From Anaerotignum sp. (GTDB lineage: Bacteria; Bacillota; Clostridia; Lachnospirales; Anaerotignaceae), in NCBI GenBank assembly GCA_020024395.1, contig JAHHTV010000047.1:1-10177 (forward strand): a stretch of DNA of 10,177 nt, given 5' to 3'. This document shows, in pieces, positions 1-6,412 of the stretch (position 1 is its first letter; each line of letters starts with the position of its first letter). Below the pieces are notes generated by a model that saw only the letters and a program-made list of their open reading frames with translations, ran no database searches and was not told where the DNA came from. A program made the position numbers and the translations under genes.

Positions 1-165
1 GTGCAGCACCAGAGCCAGAACCTTCAAATAAAATGATGTCACAAGCAGAAATTGAGGCAATGATGCAGCAACAAAGTGCAGCACCAGAGCCAGAACCTTC
101 AAATAAAATGATGTCACAAGCAGAAATTGAAGCGTTGATGCAGCAACAAAGTGCAGTACCAGAGC
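1..165 (+). repeat. 75-bp in-frame tandem repeat in fliN/fliY
   Basis: Units at 1-75 and 76-150 are identical except for three bases (positions 56, 59 and 60 against 131, 134 and 135), and a third partial unit starts at 151 and diverges after about 15 bases. The period is exactly 25 codons, so copy number changes keep the frame. Each unit encodes an Ala-Pro-Glu linker (SAAPEPEPSNK) and one MSQAEIEA(L/M)M peptide. The window begins inside a unit, so more copies may lie upstream. The low divergence points to recent duplication or ongoing homogenisation. Confidence 0.95.
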
Positions 166-653
166 CGCAGTCTCAACCACAAGTGCAGGCACAAGCTGCA
201 CCAGTAGCACCAGTAGCACCAGCGGCTGATGTGACACAACAAATGATGCAAATGATGCAGATGATGCAACAACAAATGATGGGTATGCAGCAAATGCAAC
301 CACAGACAAGACCACAAAGAATGATAGAAACACAGCCTTTGGATGCACCGCAATTTAGTACAGTGGCAGATGCTTTGGGTGAAGAACAAACAGAAAATCT
401 GCAACTGATTATGGATGTTCCTTTGGAAATTTCCGTAGAAATTGGTAGAACCAAAAAGCTAATCAAAGATATATTGGAATTGTCTTCTGGTTCTTTGGTT
501 GTGTTGGATAAATTGGCAGGAGAACAAGTTGATGTATATGCCAATGGACAATGTATTGCAAAAGGCGATGTTGTCGTTGTAGATGATAGCTTTGGTGTGA
601 GAATTACAGAAGTTGTGAAACGTCCTGAGTTATTACAACCACAAAATAGTTAA
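1..653 (+). CDS. fliN: Flagellar motor switch protein FliN/FliY, C-terminal part (5' end outside window)
   Basis: This is a component of the cytoplasmic C-ring that helps set rotation direction and docks the export apparatus. The frame is open from base 3, so the gene starts upstream; the ATG pair at 33 lies inside a repeat and is not a believable start. In order one sees two full 25-residue repeats, each with an MSQAEIEA(L/M)M motif (36-65 and 111-140), then an Ala/Pro stretch, a Met/Gln-rich stretch (about 234-300), and a SpoA/FliN domain (about 399-626) beginning LQLIMDVPLEISVEIGRTK and containing the typical ITEVVKRPELL end. The MSQAEIEALM motif resembles the LSQxEIDALL peptide with which FliM and FliY bind CheY-P. 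FliY also has a CheC-like phosphatase domain, which would lie upstream if present, so FliN versus FliY cannot be decided here. cheY follows 56 bases downstream. The SpoA domain assignment is firm; the CheY-binding role of the repeats is inferred. Confidence 0.92.
   Translation, partial: AAPEPEPSNKMMSQAEIEAMMQQQSAAPEPEPSNKMMSQAEIEALMQQQSAVPEPQSQPQVQAQAAPVAPVAPAADVTQQMMQMMQMMQQQMMGMQQMQPQTRPQRMIETQPLDAPQFSTVADALGEEQTENLQLIMDVPLEISVEIGRTKKLIKDILELSSGSLVVLDKLAGEQVDVYANGQCIAKGDVVVVDDSFGVRITEVVKRPELLQPQNS
198..224 (+). repeat. 9-bp tandem repeat encoding Ala-Pro-Val
   Basis: Three copies of a GCACCAGTA-type unit (the last ending in GCG) encode APVAPVAPA. This is a flexible linker between the CheY-docking repeats and the SpoA domain of the switch protein. 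Confidence 0.85.
243..269 (+). repeat. 9-bp tandem repeat encoding Met-Met-Gln
   Basis: Three copies of ATGATGCA(A/G) encode MMQMMQMMQ, followed by further Gln and Met codons up to about 300. The stretch is of low complexity and prone to slippage, and sits in the linker of the switch protein. Confidence 0.85.
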
Positions 654-709
654 AAAAATAATTTATATAAACAAAAAAGAAAAACCGATAAGAAAGGTAT
701 GGTAGTAAA

Positions 710-1069
710 ATGGCAAAGATATTATTAGTTGATGATGCGGCATTTATGCGAATGATGGAGAAAGACACACTGACCAAAAATGGTTACAGCGATATTCATG
801 AAGCATCTGATGGTGTGGAAGCGGTTGAAAAATATGATGAACTGCATCCAGATTTGGTTATTATGGATATCACAATGCCAAATATGGACGGTTTGGAAGC
901 GCTGAAAACAATCCGCGGAAAAGACCCAAATGCAGTGATTGTTATGTGTTCTGCGATGGGTCAGGAAGCAATGGTTATTGACGCATTGAAATCTGGTGCA
1001 AAAGACTTTATTGTAAAACCTTTCAAACCAGACAGATTGCTGAAAACAGTAACAACATTGTTAGGCTAA
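710..1069 (+). CDS. cheY: Chemotaxis response regulator CheY
   Basis: This is a single-domain receiver (119 aa) that is phosphorylated by CheA and then binds the flagellar switch. All key residues are present: the acidic pair D8/D9, the phospho-acceptor D53 in VIMDITMP, the switch Ser at 81 (CSAMGQ) and K103 in IVKPF. There is no output domain, and the length is usual for CheY. The ATG at 710 is preceded by AAAGG at 693-697 with a rather long 12-base gap. The gene lies between the switch gene and the export-gate genes, as in B. subtilis and Clostridium, where CheY-P promotes binding to FliM/FliY. The adjacent switch protein carries repeated candidate CheY-docking peptides, so ligand and target are encoded side by side. 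Confidence 0.96.
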   Translation: MAKILLVDDAAFMRMMEKDTLTKNGYSDIHEASDGVEAVEKYDELHPDLVIMDITMPNMDGLEALKTIRGKDPNAVIVMCSAMGQEAMVIDALKSGAKDFIVKPFKPDRLLKTVTTLLG

Positions 1070-1082
1070 TATACATAGCTTG

Positions 1083-1088
1083 AAGGAG
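1083..1088 (+). promoter_or_regulatory. Ribosome binding site of fliO, badly spaced
   Basis: AAGGAG is a strong Shine-Dalgarno core, but it lies only 1 base from GTG 1090 and 25 bases from ATG 1114. In-frame ATT codons at 1093 and 1099 are 4 and 10 bases away. The true start is therefore open, and an ATT start is possible but unproven. Confidence 0.6.
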
Positions 1089-1089
1089 T

Positions 1090-1443
1090 GTGATTGAAAT
1101 TCCATTAACAGATATGATGACGGTGATTACCACGTTTTTGTTGGTGATTGGGATATTAGCATTGTGTTATTTCTTTACCAAAAAATTTGGAAAAGGAATG
1201 TTGCGATATCAGACTTCTTCATGTATGAAAGTGATTGACAGAGTGATTATAGGGCAGGATAAAAGCCTTATGATTGTCCAAATAGGAGAGCGATATTGCC
1301 TGATTGGCGTTGCACAATCAGGCATACAGCTATTGATGGAGCTTTCGAAAGAAGAAGTGCAAATGCAAATTTTGGACAAAGAAAAAAATCAGAATTTTAC
1401 GGAAATGCTTTCTGAAAAATTCAAAAGAAAAAACCGCCAATAG
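1090..1443 (+). CDS. fliO: Flagellar biosynthesis protein FliO (FliZ in B. subtilis usage)
   Basis: This small membrane protein (up to 117 aa) helps assemble the FliP complex of the flagellar export gate. One membrane segment is visible at about residues 9-30 (MMTVITTFLLVIGILALCYF), followed by a cytoplasmic part with the FliO-type pattern MKVIDRVIIGQDKSLMIVQI and then a short hydrophobic motif RYCLIGVAQSGI, ending in a basic tail (KFKRKNRQ). Position directly upstream of fliP supports the call, because FliO is poorly conserved in sequence. The start is uncertain: the frame is closed upstream by TGA at 1081, and the only conventional codon near the SD (AAGGAG, 1083-1088) is GTG 1090, just one base after it. 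The next ATG is at 1114, 25 bases from the SD. Confidence 0.85.
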   Translation: MIEIPLTDMMTVITTFLLVIGILALCYFFTKKFGKGMLRYQTSSCMKVIDRVIIGQDKSLMIVQIGERYCLIGVAQSGIQLLMELSKEEVQMQILDKEKNQNFTEMLSEKFKRKNRQ

Positions 1444-1470
1444 AAAATCGGCGAATTTGGAGTGCATTTT

Positions 1471-2127
1471 ATGACTGAAGGAATTGTAACAATTAACGGA
1501 AATGGCGTACAAACGTTGGAATTGTTTTTTGTTTTGACAATATTGATGCTGTTGCCTTCCATTATTGTCATGATGACATCTTTTGCAAGAATTGTCATTG
1601 TGTTATCATTTACAAGAAATGCTTTGGGAACACAGCAAACACCACCCAATACAGTTTTGATTGGGATTGCCTTGTTTTTGACATTGTTTATTATGTCACC
1701 TGTGTTGGAAAAAGTGAATGAACAAGCATATATTCCATATAAAAATGAGGAAATTACACAACAAGAAGCTTTAGAGCGTGCAGCAATACCAATGCGGGAG
1801 TTTATGTTGAAACAGACAGAAGATACTTCTTTAGATATGTATTTGGAATTTGCGGGTGAAGAAAGACCTGAAAATTTGAATGAGCTGCCATTGCGTGTAG
1901 TAATTCCAGCATTTATGACAAGTGAATTAAAACAAGCTTTTATCATGGGCTTTTTGTTGTTTATTCCATTTTTGCTGATTGATATTGTAGTTTCTAGTAT
2001 ATTGATGTCAATGGGTATGATTATGTTACCACCAGCAACCATTGCCATGCCGTTCAAATTGTTGTTGTTTGTGACAGTGGATGGTTGGCAACTATTGTTT
2101 TCGACATTGGTGCGAAGTTTTTCGTGA
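1471..2127 (+). CDS. fliP: Flagellar export gate protein FliP
   Basis: This is an integral membrane protein of the type III export gate, forming the FliP/Q/R pore through which rod, hook and filament subunits pass. Family hallmarks are MMTSFARIVIVLSFTRNALGT followed by QTPPNTVLIGIALFLTLFIM near the N-terminus, and the C-terminal block MVPAF-like PAFMTSELKQAFIMGF, MSMGMIMLPPATIAMPFKLL and FVTVDGW. Four hydrophobic segments are evident. The length of 218 aa is close to the 221 of B. subtilis FliP. As in Bacillus and unlike E. coli, there is no obvious cleavable signal peptide. I choose ATG 1471 because GGAG at 1459-1462 is 8 bases upstream; the in-frame GTG at 1462 overlaps that SD. The stop overlaps the fliQ SD. 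Confidence 0.96.
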   Translation: MTEGIVTINGNGVQTLELFFVLTILMLLPSIIVMMTSFARIVIVLSFTRNALGTQQTPPNTVLIGIALFLTLFIMSPVLEKVNEQAYIPYKNEEITQQEALERAAIPMREFMLKQTEDTSLDMYLEFAGEERPENLNELPLRVVIPAFMTSELKQAFIMGFLLFIPFLLIDIVVSSILMSMGMIMLPPATIAMPFKLLLFVTVDGWQLLFSTLVRSFS

Positions 2128-2141
2128 AGGAGGGGTGAAGT

Positions 2142-2402
2142 ATGAATAATGCAGAAGTGATGGACATTATGCGTTCTGCCCTGATGGTTGCGATGAAATT
2201 GAGCGCACCAACATTGATACTGAGTATGGTGGTCGGGATATTGATTTCTATATTGCAGGCAGCGACACAAATTCATGAACAAACCATTACATTTGTGCCA
2301 AAGTTGTTTGTAATTGCATTGATTTGTTTGTTTACCGGTTCTTGGATGCTGACAACGTTGCAGGATTTTACAAAAGAATTGTTCATTTTGATGCAGCCTT
2401 GA
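2142..2402 (+). CDS. fliQ: Flagellar export gate protein FliQ
   Basis: This small protein (86 aa, family about 89) has two membrane helices (about residues 15-40 and 50-75) and surrounds the FliP/FliR pore of the export gate. Typical features are the N-terminal VMDIMRSALMVAMKLSAPTL, the central loop QAATQIHEQTITFVPKL and the C-terminal GSWMLTTLQDF. The SD AAGGAGG (2127-2133) is 8 bases before the ATG and shares a base with the fliP stop codon, so the two genes are probably translationally coupled. Confidence 0.96.
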   Translation: MNNAEVMDIMRSALMVAMKLSAPTLILSMVVGILISILQAATQIHEQTITFVPKLFVIALICLFTGSWMLTTLQDFTKELFILMQP

Positions 2403-2430
2403 CGAAAAATGATTTTGAGGAGCGGTTTTT

Positions 2431-3195
2431 ATGCAAGGAATGAACGATATATTGACATTTTCTTTAATCATCATGCGAATGAGTGGCTGTATATTGTTTA
2501 ACCCGATATTGGGGAGAAGAAATATACCCGCTATGGTGAAAACAGCAATTATATTTGTATTAAGTGTCATTTTGATAACATATCAAGAGCATACAGTCGT
2601 AGCAGCAGACACTGTCATAGAATATGCAGTGTTGTTGCTAAAAGAATTTTTTTGCGGCTTTGTGATTGGGACGGTTGTCAATTTATTTTTGAACATCATT
2701 ATTTTTGGTGGTGAAATCATCGACTTTCAAATGGGGCTTTCTATGTCAAAGATTTATGATATGCAAAGTAATACATCTTTGGCATTGAGCGCAACATTTT
2801 TTAATGCACTGTTTGTGCTATTATTTTTTGCCACAGATGGGCATTTGGTGCTGTTGCAGCTGTTTTTGAAATCGGGAGAAATTGTCCCTTATGGCAGCAT
2901 GGCAATCACGCAATCACTCAGTGTAGCAATATTAGATATTTTTTGTGATTGTATGATATTGGCAGTCAAATTGGCATTGCCGATTATGGTTGTGGAAATT
3001 TTGGCAGAAGTAGGCGTGGGTATTTTGATGAAAACTATTCCACAAATTAATGTGTTTGTGGTCAACATCCAAGCAAAAGTAGTATTGGGTATTGTATTTT
3101 TGGTGCTTTTGTTTACACCAATGTCAGAATTTTTGGAAGGCTGTATTCGTTTGATGTTTGATGCGTTGCAGTATGTGATAGCGTTGATGAAATAA
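2431..3195 (+). CDS. fliR: Flagellar export gate protein FliR
   Basis: This membrane protein (254 aa, usual length about 255-260) caps the FliP/FliQ/FliR export channel. The N-terminal FSLIIMRMSGCILFNPILGR followed by NIPAMVKTAI is characteristic, as are KEFFCGFVIGTVVNLF, GEIIDFQMGLSMSKIYD and the later GILMKTIPQINVF. About six hydrophobic segments are visible. The ATG at 2431 has GAGGAG (2417-2422) 8 bases upstream. It follows fliQ by 28 bases and precedes flhB by 16, in the conserved gate-gene order. Confidence 0.96.
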   Translation: MQGMNDILTFSLIIMRMSGCILFNPILGRRNIPAMVKTAIIFVLSVILITYQEHTVVAADTVIEYAVLLLKEFFCGFVIGTVVNLFLNIIIFGGEIIDFQMGLSMSKIYDMQSNTSLALSATFFNALFVLLFFATDGHLVLLQLFLKSGEIVPYGSMAITQSLSVAILDIFCDCMILAVKLALPIMVVEILAEVGVGILMKTIPQINVFVVNIQAKVVLGIVFLVLLFTPMSEFLEGCIRLMFDALQYVIALMK

Positions 3196-3211
3196 AGGGG
3201 GGAGCTGAACG

Positions 3212-3243
3212 GTGGCCGGAGAGTCCAAAACCGAAAAGGCCAC
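3212..3243 (+). promoter_or_regulatory. Possible RNA hairpin sequestering the flhB start codon
   Basis: GTGGCC at 3212-3217, which includes the GTG start, is an exact inverted repeat of GGCCAC at 3238-3243, giving a 6-bp GC-rich stem with a 20-base loop. The loop can itself hold a small GGA/TCC helix (3218-3220 with 3224-3226). In mRNA this would pair the initiation codon. The pairing is seen in the sequence; a regulatory role is inference. Confidence 0.35.
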
Positions 3244-4273
3244 GAGTAAGAAGCGGAAGGACGAGAGAAAAAAGGGTAACATATTTTTAAGTAGAGATAT
3301 CGTTATATTGGTATCGTTGTTGGGTATGTTTGTGACATTGAAAATGTTTTTTCCAATCATTTATGGTACATTGAAAAAATATTTGATGGAATATATGACA
3401 ATGGCTGGCACAATGAAAGAGATTTCCAATGATTTTACAATGCAGATTTCCCAAAACTTTATGTTAACTTTTGTAAAAGTCGCAATGCTGCTTCTGTTGG
3501 TGTCAGTGTTGTTGTCAGTGGTTGCAACGGCATTTCAAACAAAGCTGTTGTTTGCAGCAGATAGTTTTAAGCCGAAATTTAATCGGTTGAGTCCTCTGCA
3601 AGGTATCAAGCGTATGTTTTCATTGAAAAGTGTGATGGAGGTTGTAAAAGGACTCATTAAAATTACAATATTATTTGTTATCATTATCCAATATATCAAA
3701 AAGCAAATCATACATTTTCCAGATTTTTTGACGATGGATATTATTCCAACATGTGCGTATATGTTGGATGCAGCGTTTGGTATGGTTTTGAATATTGGGA
3801 TTGCTTTTGCAGCGATTTCTGTATTTGACTATTTTTATCAATGGTGGGATTATGAACGCCAGTTAAAGATGTCTAAACAAGAGGTGAAAGAGGAGTATAA
3901 ACAATTGGAAGGTGACCCGAAAGTTAAGGGTAAGATAAAAGAACTGCAAAGAAAAATGGCAATGTCCAGAATGATGCAGTCTGTACCTTCGGCAGACGTT
4001 GTGGTAAAAAACCCAACACATTTTGCAGTTGCTTTGAAATATGACCCCGAAAAAAATACAGCACCTGTTGTGGTGGCAAAGGGGCAAGATGAACTGGCAC
4101 TTCGTATCATTAAAGTGGCAGAAGAAAATCAAGTATATGTGATAGAAAATAAGCCATTGGCAAGAGCATTGTACGCAACAACAGAAGTGCGGCAGCAAAT
4201 TCCGCCAGATTACTATGGTGCGATTGCAGAAATTTTGGTATATGTTTATAAATTAAAAAACAAATTGAAATAG
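3212..4273 (+). CDS. flhB: Flagellar export switch protein FlhB
   Basis: This protein (353 aa) controls the change from rod/hook to filament export. Residues 1-23 form the conserved basic N-terminus (AGESKTEKATSKKRKDERKK). Four membrane segments follow at about 28-50, 83-108, 148-165 and 183-207, then a cytoplasmic domain with the linker EVKEEYKQLEGDPKVKGKIK. The autocleavage motif is NPTH at residues 267-270 (cleavage between N267 and P268), in VVVKNPTHFAVALKYD. The start is GTG 3212, with a G-rich SD (AAGGGGGGAG, 3195-3204) 7 bases away; the next Met is at residue 39, so no other start fits. The first about 60 bases are much richer in G+C than the rest and use AAG, GCC, ACG and CGG codons unlike the neighbouring genes. 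An inverted repeat covers the start codon. Confidence 0.96.
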   Translation: MAGESKTEKATSKKRKDERKKGNIFLSRDIVILVSLLGMFVTLKMFFPIIYGTLKKYLMEYMTMAGTMKEISNDFTMQISQNFMLTFVKVAMLLLLVSVLLSVVATAFQTKLLFAADSFKPKFNRLSPLQGIKRMFSLKSVMEVVKGLIKITILFVIIIQYIKKQIIHFPDFLTMDIIPTCAYMLDAAFGMVLNIGIAFAAISVFDYFYQWWDYERQLKMSKQEVKEEYKQLEGDPKVKGKIKELQRKMAMSRMMQSVPSADVVVKNPTHFAVALKYDPEKNTAPVVVAKGQDELALRIIKVAEENQVYVIENKPLARALYATTEVRQQIPPDYYGAIAEILVYVYKLKNKLK

Positions 4274-4303
4274 ATTTGAATTCTAAAAATTGGAGAAATA
4301 GAA

Positions 4304-6382
4304 ATGAAAAGTATTTTTAAGAACGCAGTTTCTTTATTCGTGGTTGTAATTGTATTATTATTGCTGATACCATTAAATCCTTTTGTGTTGGATATCTTTT
4401 TCATTTTTAATATTGCACTTTCTTTGACAATACTGTTGATTACAATGAACATCAAAGAAGCACTGGAATTTTCTATTTTTCCCTCTTTGTTGTTGATTAC
4501 AACATTGTTGCGCTTGGGGTTAAATATATCATCTACAAGGTTGATTTTGACAAAAGAAGGTGCAGCAGGACAAGTTATTAAAGCATTTGGTAGCTTTGTA
4601 TTACAAGGAAATGCGATTGTTGGTGTAATTATATTCTTGATTATCGTTTTGGTACAATTTATTGTTATTACCAAAGGTGCAGAACGTGTTGCTGAAGTTG
4701 CAGCAAGATTTACACTGGACGCAATGCCTGGGAAACAGATGGCCATTGATGCTGACTTGAGTTCTGGTTTGATTACAGAGGCTGATGCGAGAGACCGTCG
4801 TTATAAAATCCAAAAAGAAGCGGATTTTTATGGTGCTATGGATGGTGCGACAAAGATTGTAAAAGGGGATGCGGTGATGTCTATTATCATCACACTCATT
4901 AACTTTGTGGCAGGTACCATCATTGGTATGGTACAGTCAAGCATGGAATTTAGTCAGGTGCTGCAAGTGTATACGATTGCAACCATTGGTGACGGTTTGG
5001 TTTCTCAGATACCTGCTTTGTTGATTTCTACTGCAACTGGTATGATTGTAACAAGAGCAGTTTCAGATGGTAGTTTGAATAAAGACGTATCAGGACAGTT
5101 CTTAGCACAGCCACAGTCCATTATGATTACAGGTGCGATATTGGGTATCATTGCATTATTGCCTGGTATGCCGCATTTGCAGCTGATTGTCATGTCAGCA
5201 GGATTGGTTGGATTGGGTTACACGGTTTCTAAGAAAATGAAAGTGGCAATGTCACCACAAGAAACTACCATGCTGGAAGAACAAGAAGCAATGGAAGCGG
5301 CAGAAGAACAAATGTCGCCAGATGATTATTACAAAGATATCAATACGGTATATTCTTTGTTGAATGTAGAGCCGATTGAAATGGAATTTGGTTACAGCTT
5401 AATTCCATTAGTAGAAGAATCGAGCGGCGGCAAACTCATAAACCGTATTGTCATATTCCGTAGGCAATTTGCACAGGAAATGGGGTTTGTTATACCATCT
5501 ATTCGGTTGCGTGATAGTTCTAGCTTGAATACAAACCAATATGTGATTAAAATAAAGGGTGAAGAAGTAGCAAAAGGTGAAATTCTGATTGATTATTATT
5601 TGGCTTTGGAGCCATCAGAACCTGCGGGTGAAGTGGAAGGGATTGAAACCATAGAACCTGCTTATGGTATTCCAAGTAAATGGATTACACCAGATTTGAA
5701 AGAAATGGCAGAAATATATGGGTATACAGTCATTGACCCATTGTCTGTTATGGTGACACATATGTCAGAAGTCATCAAACAATATGTGCATGAATTGCTT
5801 TCTCGTTCGGAAGTGGTGCAGTTGGTCGAAAATTTGAAACATACCGCACCAGAGCTTGTGGAAGAAGCATTTCCGAATATTATATCATATGGGCTGTTCC
5901 AAAAGGTTTTGTCCAGTTTGCTCAAAGAAGGAATTCCTATCAAGGATTTGAGTACCATTGTGGAATGTATGTTGGATGTTGGAGGAGAAGCCAGAGATTT
6001 GGATACCATGATTGGAAATATTCGTGTTGCATTAAAAAGAACGATTACCAGAAGATTTTGTGAGGGTGGTCAAATGCGTGTTATCACATTGGACGGTGAA
6101 ACAGAGCGTTTGATTGCATCTAGTTTAATCAAAGGTGACCAAGGTATTTATTTGGCGTTAAATCCAGATTTGATGCAGCAGTTTATTTCACAGCTTTCTG
6201 AATATGTGAAGAAGTTTAATGATATTTCAGAATCACCGATTATATTGACAAGTCATGTCATAAGGGTTTATGTGTATCGTTTGGTAGAACAATTTTATCC
6301 CAATATGTATGTACTATCGTTCAATGAAATTGCAAACAATATACAAATACAAGCAGTAGGTAACATTGTTTTGGAAAAGTAA
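4304..6382 (+). CDS. flhA: Flagellar export gate protein FlhA
   Basis: This is the largest component of the export gate (692 aa, B. subtilis 677). It couples proton flow to export, and its cytoplasmic domain docks chaperone-substrate complexes. The N-terminal half (about 1-310) contains around eight membrane helices. The FHIPEP-family block LLRLGLNISSTRLIL lies at 68-82, and the cytoplasmic loop at about 120-195 includes EVAARFTLDAMPGKQMAIDA and the conserved acidic residue D180 in GAMDGA. A linker rich in Glu and Met (about 312-345) leads to the soluble domain, which ends at 692. The ATG at 4304 has GGAG (4292-4295) 8 bases upstream. The gene is followed after 30 bases by the sigma factor; flhF and flhG, which usually follow flhA in Firmicutes, are absent from this position. 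Confidence 0.97.
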   Translation: MKSIFKNAVSLFVVVIVLLLLIPLNPFVLDIFFIFNIALSLTILLITMNIKEALEFSIFPSLLLITTLLRLGLNISSTRLILTKEGAAGQVIKAFGSFVLQGNAIVGVIIFLIIVLVQFIVITKGAERVAEVAARFTLDAMPGKQMAIDADLSSGLITEADARDRRYKIQKEADFYGAMDGATKIVKGDAVMSIIITLINFVAGTIIGMVQSSMEFSQVLQVYTIATIGDGLVSQIPALLISTATGMIVTRAVSDGSLNKDVSGQFLAQPQSIMITGAILGIIALLPGMPHLQLIVMSAGLVGLGYTVSKKMKVAMSPQETTMLEEQEAMEAAEEQMSPDDYYKDINTVYSLLNVEPIEMEFGYSLIPLVEESSGGKLINRIVIFRRQFAQEMGFVIPSIRLRDSSSLNTNQYVIKIKGEEVAKGEILIDYYLALEPSEPAGEVEGIETIEPAYGIPSKWITPDLKEMAEIYGYTVIDPLSVMVTHMSEVIKQYVHELLSRSEVVQLVENLKHTAPELVEEAFPNIISYGLFQKVLSSLLKEGIPIKDLSTIVECMLDVGGEARDLDTMIGNIRVALKRTITRRFCEGGQMRVITLDGETERLIASSLIKGDQGIYLALNPDLMQQFISQLSEYVKKFNDISESPIILTSHVIRVYVYRLVEQFYPNMYVLSFNEIANNIQIQAVGNIVLEK

Positions 6383-6412
6383 TAAGGTGCTGAAAAAAAT
6401 GGAGAGGTCTGT

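Noticed and set aside
1..165. Repeats at the left end considered as a CRISPR array
   Set aside because: The units are contiguous without spacers, have a period of 25 codons and are read through in frame as part of the switch protein.
668..691. Sigma-28-like box TAAA (668-671) ... CCGATAA (685-691) upstream of cheY
   Set aside because: The spacer is 13 bases, shorter than the usual 15-16, and a transcript starting about 7 bases after the -10 would lose the cheY ribosome binding site at 693-697.
1435..1454. Short inverted repeat CGCC/GGCG across the fliO-fliP junction
   Set aside because: Only four base pairs with no T-run; expected by chance and not convincing as a terminator or attenuator.
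1389..2570. A 393-codon open frame on the minus strand opposite fliP, fliQ and the start of fliR
   Set aside because: It is antisense to three clearly conserved genes, has Asn/Ile/Lys-rich low-complexity translation with no recognisable domain, and arises because the sense genes rarely use codons that read as stops in that frame.
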